A stretch of 64,000 nt of DNA from contig CM022303.1 of assembly GCA_011799875.1 (NCBI GenBank), forward strand, positions 219,138,255 through 219,202,254. The letters run 5' to 3'. Of this stretch, positions 56,110-64,000 are shown one piece after another (positions within the stretch are counted from its first letter, which is position 1; each line of letters begins with the position of its first letter). Made by a program: the position numbers and the translations under genes. The DNA comes from Thinopyrum elongatum. Taxonomy: Eukaryota; Streptophyta; Magnoliopsida; Poales; Poaceae. Under the pieces are notes generated by a model. That model was given only the letters and a program-made list of their open reading frames with translations, did no database searches and was not told the DNA's origin.

Positions 56110-56148
56110 CAAATGCGTATCATCACGGAAGTGTATTTTTTTGTAGTG
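56110..56148. repeat. CACTA-1 right terminal repeat
   Basis: Minus strand CACTACAAAAAAATACACTT, then CCGTGATGATACG. Followed by CAT. Confidence 0.75.
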
Positions 56149-56151
56149 CAT

Positions 56152-56837
56152 TAATCCATCTTGTTTGCTATTGGAGGAAAATTCAACAGCATTTGGGCTC
56201 GCACCATCGCCTCTGTTGCCGTCGAAAGCATGTTGGAGTGCGAAGACCGCGACGTCACTCGACTCCTAGCAGAGCCAGCAGGAGCGCCATTACGATCTTG
56301 CCGTCGTACTGTGGGCGTGACAGCAGGTTGGCATGGCGGAGGTGGCGTCTGAAGATCTTCAGCCTGATGAATAGGCGTTTTGCCGTGCAGGCGCTGCTGT
56401 GTACGATCAACAACGCCGCTTGGCGTCACGTCACGTCCATCTCGTGATGGGCATGGCATGTGCTTCGATGTCGTCTCTCTTGCCACCGCCAGAGTTGCTG
56501 CAGCGGGAAGGTCCTGGCTCGCGCCCGATCGGGCAGGGTTGCTCTGATGGTTGCGCTCGTTGGTATGTCGAGGAGGCAGGAGCTGCGTGTCCGCGTCGCA
56601 TGCGCCATTATTGTTGTTCTCGCCAGAGGGTCATGGAAGATGACCACCTCCAGCGCCTCCACGACCCATACCTGCCGCAGTGGGCACAACGACTGCGCCG
56701 CCTGTGCTGGTCATGCACGGCGCGGCGTTCGCACCGTCCGCGGTGGTGATGCCGCCTGCGCCACCCGCAGAAGCGTGGGAGGGAATCTTGGACGTGGAGG
56801 GCTTCGTCACCATGAGGCCCTTCTTCTTGGGCACCAT
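56152..56837 (-). pseudogene. gag: E5 gag N-terminal part
   Basis: The frame starts MVPKKKGLMVTKPSTSK, runs through Ala/Gly/Thr-rich sequence, hits a stop at 56631, continues in the same frame (ARETTSKHMPCPSRDGRD) and ends in TEAMVRAQMLLNFPPIANKM, where Tat gags normally continue. There it meets the CACTA-1 end. No capsid core is visible because it lies further on. Confidence 0.6.
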
Positions 56838-56911
56838 GGATGACGAAGATGGTGATGAAACTCGATGAAGTCACGCGACGTCCACTAGTTCAGGTTCACG
56901 CTAGTGAAGCC

Positions 56912-56930
56912 CCCTGCCTGGCGCGCCCAA
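56912..56930 (-). other. E5 primer binding site (putative)
   Basis: Minus strand TGGGCGCGCCAGGCAGGGGG starts 2-3 bp after the LTR end CCAACA. Similar sites occur in grass Tat elements; the tRNA was not worked out. Confidence 0.5.
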
Positions 56931-56932
56931 GA

Positions 56933-57838
56933 TGTTGGTGTGGAACGACTATCTATGGGGTGATTCAACCCCTTTGTGGTTCGGCTAGGGAATGCACAGA
57001 GCGCAAAGGGCAGAACTAACAGAGAGCGCCACGATCTTTACCCAGGTTTGGGCCACCTTTGAGGTGTAACACCCTACTCCTGCTTTGGTGTACTGAGAAT
57101 GTGGGAGCACAAGTACAAGGAGCGTTTTCCCCCGGCAAGGCGCAAGGGGGGGCAGCTACACGAGCAAGTGTGTGTGGGGTTTGAATGGGTTCAAACCCTT
57201 GTAAAGGTTGCCATGGCCCTCCTTTTATAGCTCAAAGGGTTACCACAATGGCAAAAAGGTAACATGGTGATTAGATAGCAAACAGTGCTATCATACCTAA
57301 CTTTGCTAGTTAGGACAAGAAGCATTAAGTGTATCGCTAGGTGTCGTGAGGAGGAGGAGCCCTGGCAAGGACGTTGCACCACTTGCCTAGCTAATTCCTA
57401 TTATCTTGACACGCCATTTGGATGGGTGTCGATAAAGGTAATAATCCTTCTGGCGTGCTGATACACATCTGGTAAGCTCCACCTAACCGCCTGCGGGCTC
57501 GACACCTCACTGGGCAGCGACCAGCTGTTTGGTGAGGTGGAGCGCTGGCAGTTGGCGGGGGCCTGCCGGCCACGGAGCTTGCCGGGTCTTCGCCTTGCCA
57601 GCTCATCTTTGCCAGCAAGGGCTGCTTCGAGTGTTCTGTTTTGATGCTCGTCTTGTTCTACTCCTTGGCTGGTTGATCAGCTTGGTCTTGAGTCCTGGTC
57701 TTCTTGATGCACTCCTTGATCCCTCAAAGCGCTACTTCTTTAGCTTGGGAATCTTCACTGAAACTTCAGTTGGCGGGGGGCTGCTACTTGTCTGTCCATA
57801 GGTCAGGGTATTACACACCCATGTATAATACGCCGACA
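56933..57838 (-). repeat. E5 5' LTR
   Basis: On the minus strand TGTCGGCGTATTATACATGG...CACACCAACA, 906 bp. TATAAAAGGAGG on the minus strand at about 57229-57218 is a good TATA box. It contains GCCGG/TTGCCGGGTC words, as in E1. Confidence 0.85.
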
Positions 57839-57980
57839 GGCTAAGATGACAAACTGATAAAAAAATCAGACAAACAGACATGATGAACCAAATGGGTTGT
57901 TCCATTGGGTGCACGGATGAGGCAAGGGCTGACGCATGTCCGTTTGATCACTCAAACAGATCGTCCGGTTGGAGTTGCCC
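57839..57980. mobile_element. Harbinger-type fragment (right end only)
   Basis: CCGGTTGGAGTTGCCC followed by TTA at 57981-57983 matches the right ends of the Harbinger elements at 60420 and 61483. The left side is cut by the E5 LTR at 57838, so E5 probably inserted into it or removed its left part. Confidence 0.6.
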
Positions 57981-58311
57981 TTATATTTTCAGTCGGAGAG
58001 TAAGGAACAACAACATGAGTCAACCCCTGCCTTAGGGCAACTCCAATGCACGAACCCAAACGGACGTCTGTTTTGTCCGGATTTCGCCCATTTGGGGTGG
58101 CAATGGGGCCGTGTCCGCCCGGATTTTTGAATGCGTTGGGCGTGCGCCCAACGCGCGGCCGCATCTGGTCTCTTGTGCATGCAAATCTGAAAAGAACAAA
58201 AGATGTAGCTAAATGGCTGTGGCCATAGTTCATGCCAGCGGCCACGGTTCACGCCAGTTTATGTCAGCCGACAACAAGGCCAGCGGCCTACAGAATGGTC
58301 ACCGTCAAGTT

Positions 58312-58689
58312 TCATGCCGGCAATAAAGCCAGCGGCCGGCACACTAGCCAGCCTTCAAAATGGACATGTTTTTTACACCGGCAACAAAGCCAGCGGCCAG
58401 CACATGAGCCAGCCTTCAAAATGAACAAGTTTTTGGGGCCGGCACACCAGCCAGCCTTCAAAATGAACAACCATAGTCCACGGCCGAGGTCCTTCAAAGC
58501 GAACATCTCCTTCTGCCGGTTCACGAACCAAGCCTTCCTCTCCAGTGACATGCTGTTCTTGTCGACGCTCATGATCGCGAGTGCCACCTCTTTTGCTTTG
58601 GTGTAGGCATTGGTGGCCTCGATCTCGAGCTTCTTTAGTTGTGCGTCCTCCTCGATGTCAAGCGTCCTCCTCTTCGCGGCCTCCTCCAT
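58312..58689 (-). pseudogene. Harbinger A ORF1, C-terminal part
   Basis: RRTLDIEEDAQLKKLEIEAT, then AKEVALAIMSVDKNSMSLER and KAWFVNRQKEMF, the pattern of the NAM-associated C-terminal domain (Pfam PF14303) found in grass Harbinger ORF1 proteins. The natural end is near KEMFALKD; beyond it the frame runs into a repeated non-coding block (58320-58465). Confidence 0.65.
58320..58465. repeat. Tandem repeat of about 65 bp
   Basis: GCCAGCCTTCAAAATG(G/A)AC occurs three times (about 58347, 58411, 58451), twice preceded by AAAGCCAGCGGCC(G/A)GCACA. Confidence 0.8.
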
Positions 58690-58716
58690 GTCACGCTTCT
58701 TCGTTTGGAGCTCTAT

Positions 58717-59150
58717 TCATTTTCTCCTCCTCTCCTCCCTCACTTCCTTTTGGCTCATCATGTTCTTCAAAGTTCCTTGCAAGACTACGGAAGACGCATC
58801 ACGCTTCTCGTCGGCCTTCAAGCTTGTCTTGCCCCTCGGCTTCTTGAGAAAGTCTCCCTCATCAGCCACGGCCGCCTTCCCTCCTTTCTTCTTACTAGTG
58901 GCATATTGGTCTTGAACTTGGGGCAATCTTTGATGAGCGACCAACAATGCGTGAGAGTAAACGGCTTGTTATTGTCTCTGGTCTTGAAGGCTTCCAAAGA
59001 TTGGAACGCCTACACAATCAAAGATGTGGCTGTAATTGTAACATGGAAGGGCACAAGATGCATGAAACATATAAACGACATGCTAAGAAGAAAGGACACA
59101 AGATTAAAAAACGAGAGGTTCATACCAAGTCACCAAGGCTTAGGCCACTC
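58717..59150 (-). pseudogene. Harbinger A ORF1, middle part
   Basis: 58947-58717 reads KKPRGKTSLKADEKRDASS. Further upstream, in another frame, FTLTHCWSLIKDCPKF is the conserved core after the Myb-like domain. A frameshift lies near 58930. A donor GTGAGTGG at about 59155 suggests an intron between this and the Myb-like piece. Confidence 0.55.
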
Positions 59151-59599
59151 ACGGGACGGGCTTCGACGCTCTCAAGCGCGGCACAATACTTGTTGCACTC
59201 TTGTTGAATGAACCCCCATCTCTTTTGGATTGAGTTGATGCCGTGGGTGCTCGCAAATTGGTATGAGGCAAACTTCCTTCGCTCATGAAAGGTCCTGTGA
59301 ACTCTTGTCCAAAAGACGGATCCTTTTTGCTCAGCACCTTTCATGGGATCTTGGCCGCGGTCGTCCTGGCTTTGGATCGCGTCAGGGTCGAAAGCTTGGC
59401 CTTGGCCGTCGACGTGGAAGGCCTCCCCAAGGCCCTCGAAGAGGACGTTCTCCATGAACGGTGCGTAGTCAGGGTCGTCGACCGTCGGCGTCGGCAGTGG
59501 CATTTTCATCGAATAGCATGCGGGCGCCAGCCATGTTGGCCGAAGGGATCGATCGAGGATGCTTCCTTTGCGTCCCGTCGGACGGCTGGCCAGCGCCAC
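59150..59599 (-). pseudogene. Harbinger A ORF1, Myb/SANT-like part
   Basis: PDYAPFMENVLFEGLG, then FWTRVHRTFHER and SIQKRWGFIQQECNKYCAAL. The W...F...R-S-x2-KRW-x2-I-x2-EC-x-KY pattern is the trihelix/Myb-like DNA-binding domain of Harbinger ORF1. The start given is the frame limit; a frameshift near 59510 joins it to ARMLFDE in another frame. Confidence 0.6.
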
Positions 59600-59687
59600 T
59601 GAATCCCGGCGTCACGTTGTGGTCGATGACGCCCGCAGGCGTGGTCGGAGCAACCACGCTGCAGTCCGGCGACGTGGAGAACCGTGT

Positions 59688-60131
59688 CTACCCATGGCCA
59701 TGCAGCGGCGGCGCACGATGCCCTGGCGTCTTGGGTGTGACAGGCGAGCTCGGGGACCGATGCTGCGGAGGACGAACGGCCGACGATCCTGTGCTGGCCG
59801 CGGCCATGGCAGCGACCGAGAGAATGGCTGTCGGGGGTCGGCACAACCCTAACATGAGGAGGGCGTGCGCCTTGGCGACGATGGACTCCTTGTCGTCGAC
59901 GTCGGCCTGATGCTGCGCAGCATGCAGCGCGGCCGCCTCGGCGGTGTAGTCGGCAGCGGCCTTCTTCTCCGCCACCTTTGTCCACCGGTTCCTCCTCTTG
60001 GCCGATTCGGCGTCAAGCTTGGCGACCTCCGTTGGTGTGAGCTCCGACCGCGGCTTCTTGGTAGCCTTCTTCTTTGCCGCGGGGCGCGCGGCCGCAGCTG
60101 GATCACCGGGATTCGTCGGGCCGCTGACCAT
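59688..60131 (-). CDS. Harbinger A ORF1, N-terminal part
   Basis: Start ATG at 60131 (MVSGPTNPGDPAAAARPAAK). Ala/Lys-rich, with KKPRSELTPTEVAKLDAESA and a helix AEAAALHAAQHQADVDD, then AAMAAASTGSSAVRPPQ. It is the homologue of the frame at 63573-63932, in the same order. Function unknown; likely the N-terminus of the DNA-binding accessory protein. Confidence 0.6.
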   Translation of the reverse strand: MVSGPTNPGDPAAAARPAAKKKATKKPRSELTPTEVAKLDAESAKRRNRWTKVAEKKAAADYTAEAAALHAAQHQADVDDKESIVAKAHALLMLGLCRPPTAILSVAAMAAASTGSSAVRPPQHRSPSSPVTPKTPGHRAPPLHGHG

Positions 60132-60423
60132 GGTGGAGGGAGGGGAGGGGGCGTGGGAGGGTTTCGGGCGAAATGGATGGAGAGTGGGCGGGCGTGTCCC
60201 CAACGGGCGGGCCAAGGGAGGAAAAGGGCGTACGTCCCGCCCGTCCGCGCGCTGTCCGTTTCGACGCAAGTGCGGCCGAAATTTGGGCCGGAAATGGGTC
60301 GAAAGCGGACCGAAAACGGACATTGGTCCGTTTGCTCCTGCGCGTTGGACAGTCTGTTCTATCCGTTTACCTCCAAGCGGATGCGGCCAGACCATTTGGA
60401 GTCGCACGTTGGAGTTGCCCTTA

Positions 60424-61483
60424 TGCAACTCCAACGCATGACCCCAAACGGACGTCCGTTTCTGTCCGTTTGGGGTGCGATTTGGCGGACGTCCGGGGGT
60501 CGGACAAGCGCCTGGAGCATTCGCACCAACGCGCACGAGGCGTCCCGACCCCAAAACGGACGCGCCCTGCCCCGAGCACCTCCGCCTCGCCGCCGTACCG
60601 CCCCGCCCCGAGCTTCGCCGCGCCGGCCCGAGCTCCTCCTTCGCCGCCGCCCCGCCCTGCCTCGTCGCCGCCGCGCCACGCCCACGCAGCAGCTCCCCGC
60701 GCGCGCCCTGCAGCAGCCCGACCCAACGCGCGCAACTTCTCGTGGACCGAACTCGCCGTGCAGCCCCGCGCGCCCGTGGAAGAGCTCACGCGCCGCTCCG
60801 CGTCCGCCTGCAGAGCTCGCCGCTCCGGCAGCGTTGCTTGCCCGCCAGCCGCGCACTCGCCCCGCCTGCACGCACGCCTTGCACGCCGCGCGCCCGCAGC
60901 AAGCACCTGTGCCGCGCCCGCACGCGACGCCCTCCGCAAGCGCCCCAGCCTCACCCCAGGCCGCCCCGAGCCGCGCCCGCCCCTTCCTCTGCCGTCGCCG
61001 CCGCGGCCCCGGGAGCACGCGCCGCCTCGAGCTCCTCACCGTGGAGGACCGCCCTGCCCTAGGCCGCCCCGAGCCGTGCCCGCCCCTTCCTCTGTCGTTG
61101 TTGCTGCGGCCCCGGGAGCACGCGCCGCCCCGTGCTCCTCTCCGTGGAGAACCGCGCTGTCCCAGGAGCACGCGGGAGGCGGGGGGCGTGTCGGCGGAGC
61201 GCAGCGGAGCAGAGCACAGCGGAGCGCAGCGGTGAGCGACGAGTCTGGGTCGCTGGCAGGTGGGCCAGAGATGGACCCAAGCGGACGAGGGAAGGGGAGA
61301 AGAGCGTCTACTTTTATCTGTCGAGACGCATCGGTCGCCCCAAGTTTGCTCACGGGTTGGGGTTGAGCCGGACAAAAACGGATAACTGCGGACCACTCTG
61401 TCTGTTTGGGTATGCCCGTTGGGATAGGTTTTGCCCAACACGGACAAAACCGGACAAGATGGGGGTTTGCGTCGGAGTTGGCC
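60424..61483. mobile_element. Harbinger B: GC-rich non-autonomous element abutting Harbinger A
   Basis: Starts TGCAACTCCAACGCATGACC and ends, on the minus strand, GGCCAACTCCGACGCAAACC. TTA at 60421-60423 (shared with Harbinger A) and 61484-61486. 1060 bp, very GC-rich, no domain recognised. A 103-bp tandem repeat lies at 60968-61165. All six frames are open over long stretches because of the composition. Confidence 0.82.
60968..61165. repeat. Tandem repeat, period 103 bp
   Basis: GAGCC(G)(C/T)GCCCGCCCCTTCC starts at 60968 and 61071, and GGCCCCGGGAGCACGCGCCG recurs in each unit. Two copies, GC-rich, inside Harbinger B. Confidence 0.85.
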
Positions 61484-61534
61484 TTAGAACCAAGATACAT
61501 TTTGTTTTATCCACAGGGATCGAGGTTTTTTGCA

Positions 61535-62212
61535 GATTTTTCGACAAAAGAGACCATCTGTCCGATTGAAATGACAAAAAAGACCACATCCGGGTCAGAT
61601 TGACAAAAGAGACCATCCTCGCCGTGGCGGTAGGCGTGCCAGCCGACACGTGGCACCTGCCGCCACGCGCGGAGGCGGCAGCACTGTTCACATGCACTGT
61701 TCGCGCGGGGGCAGTTTTTCGCACAGCAAAACGGAAACGCGTGAGTGAAATGTACATGCCGCCTCATACCGTGGCGCAGCACTGTTCATGCATGGTGAAC
61801 AGTAACTTAAAAAATAGCAGAAAAATTTAAAAAATACTGAACTTTTTTGGCAGGAAAGACGATAAGTGTTCTAAGCGGGTGCAAGTTTTTCAGTTTTTTT
61901 GAATGTTTCTGCTATTTGTTGATTTTTTTTTCAAAATCACTGTTCATCTGCATGAACAGTGTTGTCGCCGCGTCATGAGGCGTCGTGTACAGTTCACTCG
62001 CACGTTTCCGTTTGCTGTGCGGAAAAAGCCGTCCCCCGCGCGAACAGTGCACGTGAACAGTGCTGCCGCCTCCGCGCGTGGCGGTAGGTGCCACGTGTCA
62101 GCTGGCGCACCTGCCGCCACGGTGAGGGTGGTCTCTTTTGTCAATCTGACCCGAAGATGGTTTTTTTTGTCATTTCGATCCGGCAGATGGTCTCTTTTGT
62201 CGAAAAATCGGT
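61535..62212. mobile_element. Foldback element with arms of about 290 bp (possible Mutator-type MITE)
   Basis: GATTTTTCGACAAAAGAGAC at the left end pairs with its complement at the right end. The arms continue (ATGACAAAAAAGACCA, GGGTCAGATTGACAAAAGAG, GACACGTGGCACCT, GCACTGTTCA) to about 61830 and 61905, leaving a loop of roughly 75 bp. GGTTTTTTG on the left and GGTTTATTG on the right could be a 9-bp target duplication with one change. No coding frame. ACTGTTCA/TGAACAGT words recur within the arms. Confidence 0.8.
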
Positions 62213-63301
62213 TTATTGAAGTGTTCTACCACAGCCGTTGAGGCGTGGCACTGCAGCGCCGGGAAAGAATCTCGTCAGATGGGCGGCCGAACGGACAGAT
62301 AAAACCAAGCGAGGTGGCACGCCAGTTGCCGGTCTGGTCATCCGCTCCACTGGTAAACCGATCAACCCTCTACAGTCTACCCTATCCGGAAAGGGTAGAA
62401 AAGATTTGGTAATCCGGGTAGGGCCTGCACGGGTACACCAGCTACACGACGCCTAGACAGAGTTACGGGAAATGTGTGGTGCAACTGCAAACTGGGCCGC
62501 CTGCACCGGCTTCTCTGCGCTCCCGCAGACGCTGCGTGCGCGAGCGGGCGAGAGATGATGGCCCAGCTCTCCTCCAAGCTCGCTCGCGCGCAGACCGTAC
62601 TGGCACGGCATTTGCGTCGAGGCTCGTCGCAGGCTTTCCCCCTTTTTCTACGTGAAGCGATGGCGTGATCAGACGCAATAAGTGCGGAGGTGACGACAGG
62701 GCCGCGAGGGGAGTTAAAGGGGATATCGGAGCAGGCCAGCAGCGGCGGATGCGCGGAGCTGGAGCCCCCGGAAGAGAGAGAGAGAGAGGCTGAGAGCTGC
62801 AGGCAGGCAGGCGGGCGTGGTTGCCAGCTACTACGCCGGTACAGCCGGACGCACGTTACTTCGCCGCCGCGCACGCCTGGGCTGGGCTCCTCCCACGGCC
62901 CGACGGCCGGACTCGTCCCCGGCGGCCGGCGCCGCTTGTGCTGCTGCATGCAGGTGTTGCGTGTCCACGCACTTGCCGCGAGATGCAGAGCGTGCGGCAG
63001 GCTGCCTGCCTGCGCAGCCCTGCCATGCCATGCATGCGTGCACTCGATGCATGCATTGCACGCTGGGCGCGCGCTGCTGTGGCCGTGGCACGCATCTTTA
63101 GTTCGATGGTGGTTTACGCCGTGCATCTGCGTGCGTGCCTGCCCGCTTGAGTTGCGGGGCCTGAATGGCAATTGAATGGCGGTGTTGACGCGAGTGATTT
63201 ATTGCCTTCATTTTGCTTCTTTTTTTATTGCCTTCATTTGCTCATGGTGACACTGATCGTCGCTGTGAAGTCTGGATGACCGAAATGGCAATGAGTCCAG
63301 T
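62213..63301. other. Unassigned GC-rich DNA
   Basis: Holds a short GAGAGAGAGA run near 62779 and GCAGGCAGGC near 62802. Long frames on both strands (62377-63171 minus, 62690-63175 plus) look like composition effects: no domain, low complexity, no consistent start. It could be a gene-flank or low-copy segment. Confidence 0.4.
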
Positions 63302-63304
63302 TTA

Positions 63305-64000
63305 GAGCAACATCAACGCGCCGCGCACGTCTATTTAAGTTGAAACGGACACAAATCGCTGCCCAATACACCGATGCAAACGGACGAGAGTCAGCTTTTT
63401 GTCCGCGCGCGACCTATTTTAGGCCTAAATTTGAGCCGGATTTGCGTCGGCGCGGACGTGCGTGACTCCCGCCCTTGTCCTCCCCTGGCCCGCCAGTTGG
63501 TGGCGCATCCACCACCATTTTCCTCCCTTTCCCAAAACCCTCCCGCCTCGCTCACTCTCCTGCCCGCTCGCCATGGCCGACGAGCCGAACCCCATCGTCT
63601 CCGCCGGCCTCGCCTTCACCGTCGACAAGCCCCGCATCATCCATAAAAGGGCGCCGCGGTCCAAGAAGAAGGAGCTGACGGACGCGCAACGGGCCGTTCA
63701 GTCGGCCAAGAGGGCTGGCCGGGGGAAGGTGCGGGCTGACAAGTTGGAAGCCGCAAACGCAGCCGCCGCCCAACAGGATGCCACCATCGCGGACAGCAAG
63801 GCCCTCGTCACTGCGGCCAAGCAGCAGGCCCTCGTCATGCTAGGGTTAAAAAACGGCCCCAGTCAGCATGGGCTCGGTGCTGCCGCCATGGCCGCGGCCA
63901 GCACGGGCTCGTCAGCAGTCCGTCCGCCATAGGCAAAGTCGCCGTGCACGTCCACCACGCCGCGGGCGCCTGGCTGCCATCTTCAACCTCAAGCTTCCCG
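63305..64000 (+). mobile_element. Harbinger C: second ORF1-bearing Harbinger, runs off the window
   Basis: GAGCAACATCAACGCGCC after TTA (63302-63304) is a diverged Harbinger left end. The plus-strand frame from 63573 is homologous to the N-terminal frame of Harbinger A. The right end is outside the window. Confidence 0.65.
63573..63932 (+). pseudogene. Harbinger C ORF1, N-terminal part
   Basis: Start ATG at 63573 (MADEPNPIVSAGLAFTVDKP). Lys/Arg-rich (APRSKKKELTDAQRAVQSAK), then ALVMLGLKNGP and AAMAAASTGSSAVRPP, which matches Harbinger A. It stops at TAG 63930-63932 where Harbinger A has a Gln codon, so this is probably a CAG to TAG change. Upstream CCTCGCTCACTCTCC is a plausible 5' leader. 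No downstream domain is inside the window. Confidence 0.6.

Larger units (their letters stand above)
22990..56148 (+). mobile_element. CACTA-1: older CACTA-like element, split by E3 and CACTA-2, left end not seen
   Basis: The right end, TTTTTTTGTAGTG at 56136-56148, is the complement of CACTACAAAAAAA. It is preceded by subterminal DNA full of TCATGGA/TCACGGAAGTG words, as in Triticeae CACTA elements. CAT follows at 56149-56151 and could be one copy of the 3-bp target duplication. The parts (22990-23988, 43528-47634, 54162-56148) carry a plus-strand gene with a Ptta/En/Spm-like exon. The left terminal repeat was not found, so the start given is only where the gene-like sequence begins. No Tnp2-type transposase was seen. 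Confidence 0.6.
56149..57838 (-). mobile_element. E5: Tat-lineage Gypsy element, 5' LTR and gag start, cut by CACTA-1
   Basis: Minus-strand LTR (57838-56933), then a primer-site-like GGGCGCGCCAGGCAGGGGG, then a gag N-terminus broken at 56149 by the CACTA-1 right end. The rest of the element is not in the window next to the visible CACTA-1 pieces. It is a different family from E1, though the LTR 3' halves share GCAGGAGTAGGGT and AACCTGGGTAAA. Confidence 0.8.
58035..60420 (-). mobile_element. Harbinger A: PIF/Harbinger element carrying ORF1 only
   Basis: Inverted ends GGGCAACTCCAATGCACGA (left) and, on the minus strand, GGGCAACTCCAACGTGCGAC (right). TTA at 58032-58034 and 60421-60423. 2386 bp. 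It encodes a minus-strand ORF1 (Myb/SANT-like plus NAM-associated C-terminal region) in several damaged pieces. No DDE transposase is present, so it is a deletion derivative. Confidence 0.88.

Noticed and set aside
1..57838. E1 and E5 as two halves of one Tat element split by later insertions
   Set aside because: They are in opposite orientation, both contain gag, and their LTRs differ, so they are separate elements.
59865..61235. Long overlapping frames on both strands around 60-61 kb as genes
   Set aside because: They cross Harbinger A and B boundaries, are open in several frames at once and have Ala/Pro/Arg-rich composition, so GC content explains them.
62377..63175. Frames on both strands at 62.4-63.2 kb as a host gene
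   Set aside because: No domain, no clear start, overlapping opposite frames and low-complexity content; kept only as unassigned DNA.

Overview
The window is a piece of a large grass genome, almost certainly a Triticeae species (wheat, barley or Aegilops group). It holds no ordinary single-copy host gene that I can recognise. Nearly everything is transposable elements nested in one another. The clues are Athila-type LTRs ending TGATACGTC/TGATGACCC with a tRNA-Asp-like primer site, a BARE/Angela-type Copia LTR, a Stowaway MITE, Harbinger elements beginning GGGCAACTCC, and CACTA elements with grass-type subterminal repeats. Family-level names rest on memory of these sequences; no search was run.

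Layout. (1) 1-11223: 3' part of a Ty3/Gypsy element of the Tat/Retand lineage (E1), plus strand: broken gag-pol (1-5266), a spliced antisense gene (10019 down to 6064) and the 3' LTR (10420-11223). (2) 11224-13985: microsatellite, a Stowaway MITE (11939-12176), a Tourist-like end and unassigned DNA. (3) 13986-21293: Athila-type element E2 with both LTRs, duplicated primer sites and one ORF of unknown function. (4) 21294-23988, 43528-47634 and 54162-56148: pieces of an older CACTA-like element (CACTA-1) carrying a multi-exon gene whose late exon resembles the Ptta/En/Spm (Transposase_24) domain. It is split by the next two insertions. (5) 23989-43522: minus-strand Athila-lineage element E3 (TSD ACGAG), whose gag is interrupted by a minus-strand Copia element E4 (32343-41660, TSD GGGCA). 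(6) 47635-54161: CACTA-2 (TSD GAA), sitting inside an exon of the CACTA-1 gene. (7) 56149-57838: 5' LTR and gag start of a second, minus-strand Tat element (E5), cut by the CACTA-1 right end. (8) 57839-64000: Harbinger elements, two of them abutting with one shared TTA, a large foldback element and unassigned GC-rich DNA.

The order of insertion can be read from the target duplications: E5, then CACTA-1, then E3 and CACTA-2 independently, then E4 inside E3. Most coding regions are decayed by stops and frameshifts. The most interesting items are the intron-containing antisense gene of E1; the dispersed and palindromic CCGGCAAG half-sites in E1; the unknown acidic ORF of E2; the CACTA-1 gene with repeated exon modules, whose frame is continuous once CACTA-2 is left out; the 169-bp hairpin in CACTA-2; and the two head-to-tail Harbingers sharing one TTA.
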